DNA of 64,000 bases. It comes from Paraflavitalea sp966211765. GTDB taxonomy: Bacteria; Bacteroidota; Bacteroidia; Chitinophagales; Chitinophagaceae. Positions 26,929 to 37,100 of this stretch are shown piece after piece. The DNA is taken from positions 124,001 through 188,000 of the forward strand of contig CBIHOV010000009.1 of the NCBI GenBank assembly GCA_966211765.1. Direction: 5' to 3'. A program made the translations under genes and the position numbers. Numbering within the stretch: position 1 is the first letter of the stretch; each line of letters opens with the position of its first letter. A model generated the notes under the pieces. That model was not told the origin of the DNA. It was given only the letters and a program-made list of their open reading frames with translations, and made no database searches.

Positions 26929-27945
26929 TCAATACATCTCATTTATTTCATGATCAGTGAGTCTTAGAAACCTGGCGGCGTTATTGAACAGGATGTCGCG
27001 TTTTTGGGTAGCCGTCAGGAAGCCTGCCTTGTTAATCGTTTCTATTCCCCGGGCAATGGCCTGTGGCCATACCATATTATCAGACCCGAAGAGAATCCGC
27101 TTACCAAACCCAGCATTGACCAGGCGCCCGAGATAGAAATAAAATTCTTTGGTAGGGATCATATAACAAATAGCACCGAGATCAACATATAATTGGGGGT
27201 GGGTATATAAGGTTGCCAGCATATCGTCGAGCATGGGCCAGCCTGCATGCATCGCATACACACGCAACCTGGGGTGACGTAGCAATGCCTCCTCTAAAAC
27301 AAAGGGACTGTGCAGTTTTGCGCGGTAATTGACAGCTCCAATATAAGGCGCTCCTGGGGGGCCGTTCCCTACGTGGATACCTACCGGAATGTCGAGACGT
27401 TCTGCCATCGCCAGGTAAGGTTCAAAAGCCGAATCGCTGGCTGATATGCCCTCGTATTGGATGGAGATCTCACCAAATACCTTGAATTCACCCGATCGAA
27501 AGAGCTTCTCCAGCGAATCAACCGTAAGCCCCGCTTTTGCTGCCATGCCAAAGTTCCAGTCAATACTGTTGATGATGCGTTTCGGAGCTGCCTGTTTCCA
27601 TGCCCGCACCGTTGCTATATCCCCACTGGTGGTGGCATAGACATTGTTTTTCTCCAATGCTGCGAGGGTGAGGCTTTTCAGCGAATCATCTGTAAGCGGG
27701 GAGGTGAACGAATGATCGGCCCATGTCTTTGTTTTCAGGGCATTCATAAAAGCCTTCCTGTAATCATTCGCGGGGTCGTGTATGCCGAGATCACGAAAAG
27801 GAGCTCCCACACTGATGGGTGCAGGTCCCTGATCATTGGCATGCAGTGCATGCAGATGCATATCGATAACTGGTAAGGGCCTTTTTTGTGCGATCAGGTG
27901 TTGGGCCAGTAAACTAAAGACAAGCCAGGTGCTTAATTTCATCAT
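26929..27945 (-). CDS. Amidohydrolase (metal-dependent hydrolase) with signal peptide
   Basis: The start at 27945 (MMKLSTWLVFSLLAQHLIAQ) gives a clean signal peptide. The mature part begins VIDMHLHALH, the HxH metal site of amidohydrolase-2 TIM barrels; GIHVGN, VYAMHAGWP and ILFGSDNMVW supply the later His, His and Asp ligands. The family includes decarboxylases and lactonases acting on aromatic or sugar-lactone substrates. The exact substrate is unknown. Lies 88 bp upstream of the deacetylase on the same strand. Confidence 0.82.
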   Translation of the reverse strand: MMKLSTWLVFSLLAQHLIAQKRPLPVIDMHLHALHANDQGPAPISVGAPFRDLGIHDPANDYRKAFMNALKTKTWADHSFTSPLTDDSLKSLTLAALEKNNVYATTSGDIATVRAWKQAAPKRIINSIDWNFGMAAKAGLTVDSLEKLFRSGEFKVFGEISIQYEGISASDSAFEPYLAMAERLDIPVGIHVGNGPPGAPYIGAVNYRAKLHSPFVLEEALLRHPRLRVYAMHAGWPMLDDMLATLYTHPQLYVDLGAICYMIPTKEFYFYLGRLVNAGFGKRILFGSDNMVWPQAIARGIETINKAGFLTATQKRDILFNNAARFLRLTDHEINEMY

Positions 27946-28066
27946 GATCGGTAGGATGAAACGATTAGATGCACGAAGCAACTATTTCCATAGGGAATAG
28001 CAGGGCTTGCTTTGGTGCCCCTTTAGAGCTTGTCCCGCTTTGCGGGAGGCTACGGCTTTGTTAACT

Positions 28067-30004
28067 TTATTGATCCGTCCTGAACGGACCGGCCGGCAAG
28101 CCCTCTTTATTGTACAAATTTGCTGCGTCCGGGTTATCCGCCCAGGCGTACCGCACATAAAGCGGCTTTGGTACTCTTTCACTCCACACCACCACCTTGC
28201 CGTCTTCTATACGTGCATGAGCCCATACAAATTTCTTATCGGCACCGGCAATGGCAAATGAGTTAAGCGGCTCGCCATCGATGGCTACCAGGCCCGTACC
28301 TGTATGTGTGAAAGAAATGGTGATCTTATCGCCGTTGATGGAAGCAGATTCATAAAGCGGCCCGGAATATTCCAGGTTTTTCTCTCCGTAGATGATGGCC
28401 CTTGCTGCAAGAGCCAGTCGATCACCCACCGACTTTTTATTGTCGGGGTGAATATCGTTCCATTCGCCCAGGTCGATGGCCACAGCCATGCCCGTGTTGG
28501 GTACCAACAATGTTTTGGCTTGTGCTTCCCGCAGCTCAGCCCACTGACTTTCGGCGGGTAGGTAATTCACGTCCATAAAGTTGGGCAGCTGCACGAATAA
28601 GAAGGGGAGTGGCCCCTGTTGCCATCGGTTGCGCCAGTCAGCAATCTGTGCAGGTTGTAAGCGGGCATATTCACCGGCGCGACTGGTATTGGCTTCACCC
28701 TGGTACCAGAGGAAACCTTTTAGGGTATAATTGATGATGGGCGCGATCATGCCATTGAACAAAGCGGCCGGTTGGTATTGCAGGTTGATGGGCGGAGGGC
28801 CAGCAGGGCCGGTGCGGGGCTCATACACTTCGCCGACTTTATAAGTCCAGGTTCCCTTGAGGTCAATGGTATCAGTACCGGCAAAGAGACAATAAGGTTT
28901 ATCGGGTACGAAACCTCCTTTACCGTTTTGGTTGGTAACCTTTACCACCACAATGTTTTTACCGGCTTTAAGCAGTCCGGCAGGTACATTGTACCTTCTT
29001 TGCGGATACATGTATCCCGTACTGCCTACCTGCCTGCCATTGATGTACAATACGTCGGCATCAACGATCCTGCCCAGGAATACGCGGGCTGCATTGCCGG
29101 CCATGCCAGCCGGCACTTCTATTTCTTTTCGATACCATACCACACCGTTGAGATCGCGTATACCCTGGTCTTCCCAATAGCCGGGGATGCCGATGGTGCG
29201 CCAGCCTTTGGGAATATAGGCCGGATCATACCAGCGCAAGGGACCGGTGAGACCTTTGTCGCCGGGCGGAGTATAGTTCGATGAATTGTTATTGTTGGCC
29301 GATCTGCGTTGCAAGCCATTGATATAAGCAGTGTCTTTATTGCGAAGAATGGTGGACTGAATAGTGGGAAATGCCTGCATGCCTTCTTCACTGATCCATG
29401 CTTCGATGGGCGTGCCGCCAATGCTGGCATTGATAAGACCGATGGGCACTTGTTGTTTTTGGTAGATATCCCTTGCGAAGAAATAAGCTACGGCAGAAAA
29501 GTTCCGCACGTCTTCGGGCGTAGCTGATTTCCAGTTGCCGGCCCCCAGGTCGTCCTGTGGACCGTTCAAATTGGGAGCAGGGGCTATCCAGAAATGCCTG
29601 ATGGCTGGATAATTCGCGGTAGCAATATCGTTGGCATAAGTCACGCCGTGGATGTCCATCTGGTGCACCATATTGGACTGGCCCGAACAAAGGAATACAT
29701 CCCCCACGAGGATCTCTTTCAACGTAATCTTATTGCTGGCGACAATGTCCATCGTATAGGGACCACCTGCCTTGGTGGGCGCCAGGAGTACCTGCCATTT
29801 GCCATCAGCGCCTGCTTTGGTGCTGTATTGTTTTCCATTGAAGCGGATGCTGACCTTTTCTGCTTGTTTGGCCCATCCCCACAATTTTATCTTTTCGTCT
29901 CTTTGAAGCACCATACTGTCACGGATGAGCCGCGGCAATTTCACCTGGGCGAAACTGTTAACCATAGCAAAGAGAGCAAAGGGCAGGAGAACGAACTTTT
30001 TCAT
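28067..30004 (-). CDS. Sialate/acetyl-xylan O-acetylesterase (SASA/SGNH family)
   Basis: The start at 30004 (MKKFVLLPFALFAMVNSFAQ) has a signal peptide; longer upstream frames lack one. Hallmarks of the SASA esterases: LCSGQSNM (nucleophile Ser), a central GH2-like beta-sandwich insertion (WYRKEIEVPAGM through VADVLYING-type strands), WYQGEAN, and the closing DIHP that carries the Asp-His of the triad. Homologues deacetylate sialic acids or, in plant-polysaccharide loci, acetylated xylan. With GH3 and GH10 genes directly upstream, acetyl-xylan is the better guess. The 7-bp gap to the GH3 gene indicates one transcript. Confidence 0.88.
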   Translation of the reverse strand: MKKFVLLPFALFAMVNSFAQVKLPRLIRDSMVLQRDEKIKLWGWAKQAEKVSIRFNGKQYSTKAGADGKWQVLLAPTKAGGPYTMDIVASNKITLKEILVGDVFLCSGQSNMVHQMDIHGVTYANDIATANYPAIRHFWIAPAPNLNGPQDDLGAGNWKSATPEDVRNFSAVAYFFARDIYQKQQVPIGLINASIGGTPIEAWISEEGMQAFPTIQSTILRNKDTAYINGLQRRSANNNNSSNYTPPGDKGLTGPLRWYDPAYIPKGWRTIGIPGYWEDQGIRDLNGVVWYRKEIEVPAGMAGNAARVFLGRIVDADVLYINGRQVGSTGYMYPQRRYNVPAGLLKAGKNIVVVKVTNQNGKGGFVPDKPYCLFAGTDTIDLKGTWTYKVGEVYEPRTGPAGPPPINLQYQPAALFNGMIAPIINYTLKGFLWYQGEANTSRAGEYARLQPAQIADWRNRWQQGPLPFLFVQLPNFMDVNYLPAESQWAELREAQAKTLLVPNTGMAVAIDLGEWNDIHPDNKKSVGDRLALAARAIIYGEKNLEYSGPLYESASINGDKITISFTHTGTGLVAIDGEPLNSFAIAGADKKFVWAHARIEDGKVVVWSERVPKPLYVRYAWADNPDAANLYNKEGLPAGPFRTDQ

Positions 30005-30011
30005 AAGGGCA

Positions 30012-32630
30012 TTATTGAATAGTAAGGGGCTGGCTGAGCACATTGCTGGTAGTGGGATTGGTAACCCCTGGCTGCCCTCCGCCAACACTGATGCTGATCT
30101 TTCCTTTGGGTTGATAAAGCTGTCCATTGGCCTCATTGACCAGTGACAGATCTTCGGGTGTAAGCGTGAAACTAACCTGTATGGTTTGACCCGCTTTCAG
30201 AAAATGCCGCTGGAAACCTTTGAGGGCGCGGATGGGTGCTTTCCCCTTTGTGTTGGGATGAGCAATATAAAGTTGCGCCACCTCTTCTCCGTCGCGGGTA
30301 CCGGTATTGGTAAGTTGTACCGTCACACGTATCTTATTGCCAGGACGGGTAACAGCGGGGATCTTTAGCGTCGCATAGCGGAAGCTGGTATAGCTGAGCC
30401 CATAACCAAAGGGATACAATGCTTTCCCGGTGAAATAACGGTAGGTGCGTCCCTGCATCGTATAATCGCTGAACCCGGGAAGGTCTTTGTCACTGCTGTA
30501 GAAAGTAACGGGAAGCCGGCCGGCCGGATTGTAATCGCCAAACAGCACATCCGCGATGGCAGTGCCGGCGCTTTGTCCGCCATACCAGGCATTCAGGATC
30601 GCCGGAATATGAGCGCTTTCCCAGGGCGTAGCAATGGCGCTGCCGGTCATCATCACAAACACAACAGGTTTGCCCGTGGCCTGCAATGCTTTCAAAAGGT
30701 CCGTTTGAACGGCTGGTAACTGGATTGTGGTCCTGTCGCCTCCATTGAAGCCCGGTGCATTGACGGGCATTTCTTCACCTTCCAATTGCGGAGAAATACC
30801 GCCGGCAAATACAATGGCATCGGCCTGCGCCAGCCTGGCTGCCAGGGCTGCATGATCCGTTTTCATGAGTTGGCCCGTGCGCAAGGCTACATTGGCATTG
30901 TCATCGCCCTGCCAGTATTCAAGTACAATATCGTATGCCGAATCTTTTACAGTTTTGAGTTGGTAAGCGCGGGCGCCCCAGCGATTGCGCAGCCAGGCGT
31001 TGATCACTTCTTTTCCATTGATGAGTAGTCGGTAGCCATCGTCCGCTTCCAGTTCGAGCATCGTACTGCCTGTGGCAGTGGCCGTGAAGCGTGTGGTATA
31101 GCGTGCGGAGAAATTAGTTGCTGTAAGCCCGGTGCCAATGATATCGCCACGCTGCCAGGCATGATCCAGATGGTCATCCGTGTTGATGAATACCGGCTCG
31201 CCTTTAAGTTCCCGGTTGTTATAGTATTCTGCTTTGAAGCCCTGCTTGCCATCCCAGGTAAACTGGTTTTTGAGGTCGGTATAGGAGAGGAGCGTGTCTT
31301 TGGTGAAATCAACTCCCTTTTCATAGATGATCTCTACGCCTGTGCCCAGCTTTTCTTTCAGCCCATCCAGCAGCGTTACAATGCGGGAAGGGATACCGTT
31401 GTAATTGCCCAGTACTGCAATGCGGTTGTTCGCGTTGGGACCTACTACTGCTATTCTTTTGATGCTGCGGCGTAGTGGCAGCGTTTGTTGTTCGTTCTTC
31501 AGCAGTACGATCGATTGTTGCGCCATCTTTAATGCATGTGCCTGGTGAGGTGCACTCTCCAGTACAGTAGAAGGTGTTTGTGCATATTTCACCATCGCAA
31601 CGGGATCAAACATGCCGAGGCGGTAACGGATGGTGAACAATCTTTTCAGCGATATATCGAGCTGCGCTTCTTTGATCTGCCCGTTTTTAACGGCATCGTA
31701 TAAGGTCTTGTATACCGTTTGCCCGCATTCAACATCCGTACCATGTACCACCGCATCAATGGCGGCACTGGTGGCATCGGGATGGGTTTTGTGGTATTTG
31801 AAGAAATCATCCACCGCCCAGCAATCCGAAGTAACATAACCCGTGAATTTCCATTGCTTTCTCAGAATATCATTCATGAGCAGGTCATTGCCACAGCAGG
31901 GTTGTGTATTGACCGCATTATAAGCGCACATCACACCGGCCACATTGGCATCCACGATCAATTCTTTGAATGCAGGGAGATAAGTATCCCAAAGATCATA
32001 CACAGAAGGATTAAAATTATCCGCATGCCTGCTGGGTTCCGGTCCGCTGTGTACGGCAAAGTGTTTGGCGCAGGCAGCTGCCTTCAGGTATTTGGGATCT
32101 TCCCCCTGCAGGCCACGTACAAAGGCGCGGCCCAGCATGCCGGTGAGAAAGGGATCTTCTCCATAGGTTTCCTGACCGCGGCCCCAGCGGGGATCACGGA
32201 ATATATTGATATTGGGCGTCCAATAGGTGAGGCCCAGGTACCGTTCACTGGTACGTTGTTGTTCGATGGCTTTGTTGTGGATCGCCCTGCCTTCAAGAGC
32301 CGAATAGTCAGCCATGCGGTAGAGCGAATTCGTATCCCAGGTAGCGGCCATCGCGATGGCCTGTGGAAACACCGTGGTGCGGAAAGGTGTGCGCGCCACG
32401 CCATGCAATACTTCGTTCCACCAATCATAGGCAGGGATGCCGAGCCTGGTTATGGCAGGGGTAGCATTGAGCATCTGCGCCACTTTTTCCTCGAGCGTAA
32501 GGCGGCTTACCACATCATTTACCCGCTGCTCTACCGGCAGCGAGGGGTTCCACATGGGGTAGGACTTAAAATCCTGCGCGCCAGCCCGGGCAGTGGCCAA
32601 CAGTAAGGCGATCCCAAGTATCTTGTGCAT
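30012..32630 (-). CDS. GH3 beta-xylosidase/beta-glucosidase with PA14 insertion
   Basis: An 872-aa exported enzyme (signal MHKILGIALLLATARAGA). The GH3 barrel begins LTLEEKVAQM; DPRWGRGQETYGEDP and AAACAKHFAVHSGPE are typical of the xylosidase-like GH3 branch, and YVTSDCWAV carries the nucleophile Asp near residue 269. A PA14 domain (about 455-590, GFKAEYYNNRELKGEPVF) is inserted in the second sheet domain, and a fibronectin-type-III-like domain closes the C-terminus. It would remove xylose or glucose from the non-reducing end of oligosaccharides in the periplasm. Forms an operon with the esterase and probably the xylanase upstream. Confidence 0.92.
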   Translation of the reverse strand: MHKILGIALLLATARAGAQDFKSYPMWNPSLPVEQRVNDVVSRLTLEEKVAQMLNATPAITRLGIPAYDWWNEVLHGVARTPFRTTVFPQAIAMAATWDTNSLYRMADYSALEGRAIHNKAIEQQRTSERYLGLTYWTPNINIFRDPRWGRGQETYGEDPFLTGMLGRAFVRGLQGEDPKYLKAAACAKHFAVHSGPEPSRHADNFNPSVYDLWDTYLPAFKELIVDANVAGVMCAYNAVNTQPCCGNDLLMNDILRKQWKFTGYVTSDCWAVDDFFKYHKTHPDATSAAIDAVVHGTDVECGQTVYKTLYDAVKNGQIKEAQLDISLKRLFTIRYRLGMFDPVAMVKYAQTPSTVLESAPHQAHALKMAQQSIVLLKNEQQTLPLRRSIKRIAVVGPNANNRIAVLGNYNGIPSRIVTLLDGLKEKLGTGVEIIYEKGVDFTKDTLLSYTDLKNQFTWDGKQGFKAEYYNNRELKGEPVFINTDDHLDHAWQRGDIIGTGLTATNFSARYTTRFTATATGSTMLELEADDGYRLLINGKEVINAWLRNRWGARAYQLKTVKDSAYDIVLEYWQGDDNANVALRTGQLMKTDHAALAARLAQADAIVFAGGISPQLEGEEMPVNAPGFNGGDRTTIQLPAVQTDLLKALQATGKPVVFVMMTGSAIATPWESAHIPAILNAWYGGQSAGTAIADVLFGDYNPAGRLPVTFYSSDKDLPGFSDYTMQGRTYRYFTGKALYPFGYGLSYTSFRYATLKIPAVTRPGNKIRVTVQLTNTGTRDGEEVAQLYIAHPNTKGKAPIRALKGFQRHFLKAGQTIQVSFTLTPEDLSLVNEANGQLYQPKGKISISVGGGQPGVTNPTTSNVLSQPLTIQ

Positions 32631-32748
32631 TTGCTTTTTGTATAAAGTTATTTATAAAAGGCATTATCCTTCTTTATTTCCAGCCAGTCATAAGCGGCGC
32701 TGTTTTGCTAAGGCTGGCGGCTGCTTTTACCCCGGGGTTTACCGGTTG

Positions 32749-33873
32749 TTAAACGCCTTTCCGGGTTGCTATCACTTTGTAAAAGGCGGGTTTGGGATTG
32801 AAGGCCCGGTCGAACAAGAGGGGATAGTTGGTCCTGCCTCTTACAGGCCAGTCGTTGAGCCAGCTTTGTCCGTCGTTCACTCCCCAGAAAGTAACCCTTT
32901 CAATTTTGTCTTTGTGTTTCAGGAAGAGCTGAAACAAGGCTTCGTAATCACTGGCCAGTTGTTCCTGTATATTATTGGGCAGACCGGCGGTATAAGGATT
33001 GAGCGAGGGATCGGCTTTCATGCGCTGGTTCACATCGGCGCCCTGGAAATTGCGGGGCAGCACTTCAATGTCCAGTTCAGTGAACGCCAACTTAAGGCCC
33101 ATGGCAGCGTATTGCAATATACTTTCTTCAATATCCTGAAGCGGCACCTTGCCCACCTGCCAATGGCCCTGGATACCAACGCCATCTACACGAACCCCTG
33201 CCGCCCGTATTTTATTGATGAGTGCAATACAGCCTGCCCGTTTGGCTGGACGTTCGTTATTGTAATCATTGTAATACAATTGAGTATTGGGCGCCGCTGC
33301 CTGCGTAAGCCTGAAAGCTTCAACCACATAATCCTCTCCCAGTTTGTTGAAGAATGCAGACCGGCGCATGGTGCCATCTTCATTCAATGCCTCGTTCACT
33401 ACATCCCAGGAGTATACCTTATCACGGTAGCGGCTTGCTACAGTAGTGATGTGATTGGTAAAGAACAACCGGAAAGAATCGACGCTTTGCATCCGGCGTG
33501 CGAAGGGCGGCAATTGACTATGCCATACGAGCGTATGCCCATTGATCTGCAGGTTGTTTTTATTCCCGTATTCGATCAGTTTATCTGCCCACTCAAAATT
33601 ATAGGTATTCCATTGCGGGTGAATATAATTGGCCTTCATCACGTTTTCAGGAGTAATGGCATTGAACTGTTGCGGCACCAGTTTAGAGGCATTGGAATCG
33701 CGCTCCATTATTTGTTGGGTATTCAATGCGGCCCCTATCAGGAAGTCCTTTTGGAAAGTCTTTTTCAAAGAGGGAGTAGGTTCAGGCGAATTACCAGGCC
33801 GGCTAACCGAACAGGTGGCCGACACCAGTGCAATGATCATTAGAATCGTGGGGTATAGTGTATATTTCTTCAT
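32749..33873 (-). CDS. GH10 endo-1,4-beta-xylanase, lipoprotein
   Basis: A 374-aa enzyme with a lipoprotein signal ending ALVSATCS, so probably tethered. GH10 motifs: FNAITPENVMKANYI, GHTLVWHSQLP, acid/base WDVVNEAL (Glu about 160), and nucleophile FTELDIEVLP (Glu about 265), followed by VTFWGVNDGQSWL. It cuts xylan backbones. The catalytic domain fills the whole mature protein; no carbohydrate-binding module is attached. Lies 118 bp upstream of the GH3 gene. Confidence 0.94.
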   Translation of the reverse strand: MKKYTLYPTILMIIALVSATCSVSRPGNSPEPTPSLKKTFQKDFLIGAALNTQQIMERDSNASKLVPQQFNAITPENVMKANYIHPQWNTYNFEWADKLIEYGNKNNLQINGHTLVWHSQLPPFARRMQSVDSFRLFFTNHITTVASRYRDKVYSWDVVNEALNEDGTMRRSAFFNKLGEDYVVEAFRLTQAAAPNTQLYYNDYNNERPAKRAGCIALINKIRAAGVRVDGVGIQGHWQVGKVPLQDIEESILQYAAMGLKLAFTELDIEVLPRNFQGADVNQRMKADPSLNPYTAGLPNNIQEQLASDYEALFQLFLKHKDKIERVTFWGVNDGQSWLNDWPVRGRTNYPLLFDRAFNPKPAFYKVIATRKGV

Positions 33874-34035
33874 GTGTATGCCAGGTAGATGTACGGGGCA
33901 AGGTCGAAAAAAAACCTAAATAAGGCCGCCTGTCCTGATGGTCCATTTGTATCAATTTTACGTGTAGGTGCTACCGCTTTCGGTATTCATAGCAAGCATG
34001 TATTCAGCCCCATAGGGGCAATCCTCAACGCAGCG

Positions 34036-34100
34036 CTGATCTAAAGCATACTGCCAAAAGCCTTTCTCGTTGCCTTGTTGCCTCTTTGCCTTTATGCCTC
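34036..34100 (+). repeat. TTGCCT-rich dispersed repeat (copy B)
   Basis: CTGATCTAAAG at 34036-34046 and AAGCCTTTCTCGTTGCC at 34058-34074, the same two words in the same order as at 22126-22172, then TTGCC-spaced units up to the stop codon of the hybrid regulator. A small hairpin (GCCCCATAGGGGC, 34007-34019) precedes it, as a hairpin precedes copy A. Confidence 0.6.
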
Positions 34101-37100
34101 CTAATTATTATTCCCCTTCCTCATTTTTATGATGAATTCAGAGGGCAACATGTTGAATTTTGTTTTAAAGGAACGTGCGAAATAATTGGGGGTGGAGAAT
34201 CCCACTTCGTAAGCGATCTCCGCAATGCTCATATCGCTTTTTTCCATCAGGCCTGCTGCTTTGTCAAGCCGGTAAGAGCGGATGTATTCTACAGGTGTTT
34301 GCCCGGTGAGGTCGAGCACCTTGCTGTACAGCGAACTGCGACTCATACCTACTTCCTTGCTCAGGCTTTCTACCGACAGCTGGGCATTGGTGAGGTTCTT
34401 TTCGAGATAGCTGACGATCTTATTCAATAGCTTCTCATCAGCCGACTCGATCGCGACTTCGGGTGTGAGCACTTTTATTTGCCGGGTGTAAGTGTTCTTT
34501 AGTGTATTGTTTAACCGTAAGAGGTTCCTGATCTTGGCATGGAGCACTTCCGCATTGAAAGGCTTGGTGATATAGTCGTTGGCGCCCGTGGCCAGACCGG
34601 CAATCTGTTGCTCTTCTGCGGTAAGCGCGGTAAGCAGGATGACTGGGATATGAGTTGTTCTTTTATCGGCTTTTAGTTTTTGCGTAAGGCCTATTCCATC
34701 CATTTCGGGCATGCTGATATCACTGAGAATTAATTGCGGATGGTAGGCGAGCGCCTTTTGCCATCCTTCTTTGCCATTGGCCGCCTCCATCACTTTGTAA
34801 TGATGGCGGAGGTTGTCTTTGAGGTAGAACCTGAAATCTTCATTGTCCTCTACCAATAACAGTAAGGGGAGATCCGCCGTGCTGGCTGACTGCGATGCTG
34901 CCAATGAAGTTTCCTCCATGAGCATAGACAGGTCTTCTTCCGATATGGGGGCTGTATCCGGTGCTGCTATCGCTTCCGGCGATGCTGCAGCTACAGCTTG
35001 CAGCGGAAGCTGTATGATGAAGGCTGCACCCTGGCCTGGTTCGCTTTCTACGATGATCGTGCCTCCGTGCATCTTGATGAACTCTTTGGTAATGGACAAA
35101 CCGATGCCGCTGCCCTGGTTGAGCACGGCGGTGGAGCTGTTGTTTTGGAAGAAGCGTTCAAATACCTGTTCCTGCTTGTCCTTGGGAATGCCGATGCCTG
35201 AGTCGCTCACCTGGATGGATACCCATTTATGGAGAGTATCATTAGGGTTTTCCATTTCTTCTACCTCCACCTTCACCGAACCTCCTTCGAGCGTAAACTT
35301 GAAGGCATTCGACAACAGGTTGAAGAGGACGCGTTCTATTTTATCGTGGTCAAATAGTGCATGTAGTTTGGGCAGGCTGCTCCGGAACAGGAAATGGATA
35401 TGTTTGCGTTCCGCAAAGTCCCTGAAAGAATCCGTGACCTCTTTCACAAATGAAATGAATTCTCCATTGGAGAGTTGTAAGCTCAGCTCGTGTTCTTCCA
35501 TCTTCCTGAAATCGAGGAGCTGGTTCACGAGGTTGAGCAATCTTCTGGCATTGCGCTTCACCATGTTCAGTTTACTGAGCCTGGCTGTTGTATGCTCATC
35601 ATTGATGAGCTGATCTACTGGTCCCATGATGAGCGAAATGGGCGTACGGAAATCGTGACTGAGGTTGGTGAGGAACTTTATTTTGAGTCGGTCAAGTTCC
35701 TGTATACGCCTGGCTTCCTGCCTTTCCTGCTCCAGCAGGAATTTCTTCCTGATCCTTGCGATGCCCAGGTAACGGCTGTACAGCAGCAGTGCGCCGATGG
35801 CCAATGTGTAAAACAGGTATGCCCAGGTGGTAAGCCAGAAAGGCGGGCGCACATAGATCTTTATCACCGTGTCTTTGGCGCTCCATATCCCATCGTTATT
35901 GCTGGCTTTCACATGGAAGGTATATTCACCGGGATCGAGGTTGGTATAGGACGCCGTATTGTTGGTGCCCGTGTAGTTCCAGTCTTTGTCGAAGCCCTCC
36001 AGTTTGTAAGCGTAATGGTTTTGTTTGGGAATGGTATAGTTGAGCGCCACGAAGCTGAGTGCAAAATTTTGTTTGTAGGCCAGGCGGATATCGCCGGCTA
36101 CAGAAATATGTTCTTTGATGGGGGCGTCTTCTCCGGGGATGGCCGACTTGTTGGAAATGCGAAGATCCGTCAGCAGTACCTGGGGCACATTGCGGTTAAT
36201 AGTAAGTTTGGCAGGATCGAAGTAGTTGAACCCTTCCAGGCCGCCGAAGATCAGGCCGCCATCGGCGAGGCGGATGCCCGAGGCATGGGAGAAATTATTA
36301 TTCTGTACGCCGTTATAGTGCGTATAATTGCGAAAGGTTTTCTTTGCCTGGTCAAAACTGCTGATGCCCGAATTCGTACTGAGCCAGATAAGTCCTCCCT
36401 GGTCCTCCAGTATCTTGTAGATCGTAGCGTTTTGAAGCCCGTCTTTTTCAGAGTAGTTGATAAAGTTGCGGGTTTTATTGTCGTACAGACTCAGGCCTTC
36501 TCCGAATGTGCCCACCCATATATTACCACGGCTGTCGCGCAGGATTGCCTGCACTTTATCGCTGGGTAGATTGCTGTTGCTTTGCGTGTAGGTGATCCAT
36601 TTGCCGTTCTTCGGATTATAGATATTGACGCCTCCGCCGTGCGACCCGATCCAGATATTGCCCAGTGTATCTTCCTCGATGGCCCGGATATATCCATTCA
36701 TGGGCAATAAGGTTTCATTGCCGGCATCCGCCCTTGGGCGGGGAGTGAACTTTGTGATCACTTTGCCATCCCTCATGAGATTGATGCCTTCGCCATTGGT
36801 GCCGATCCAGAGATTGCCTTTGCTGTCTTCTTTTATACAAAAGATATTGTTGGAGTTGAGGTTGGTCGATGCAGGGCCCTGCATCATATATTGACGGGCG
36901 CCTGTAGCAAGATCGATGACCACCAGGCCCCAGGCATAGGTGCCTACATAGAGCTTGTTCCGGGCATTGATGTGGAGCGCAAGTACCGATAGCGGGTGCT
37001 TGTTGTGGACAGGTAATCCCAGGTCAACGGGAACCACTTCTTCCGTTTTGCGGTTGTACCGAAACAATCCTCCGCCATCCGATCCGATAAGCACCGTGCC

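Noticed and set aside
28033..28047. TCCCGC/GCGGGA hairpin after the esterase gene as a terminator
   Set aside because: Stem is only 6 bp and there is no T run in the direction of transcription; kept out of the features.
31719..32606. 295-aa plus-strand frame opposite GH3
   Set aside because: It lies wholly antisense to a gene with clear GH3 catalytic motifs.
35490..36569. 359-aa plus-strand frame opposite the hybrid regulator
   Set aside because: Antisense to well-defined propeller and histidine-kinase motifs.
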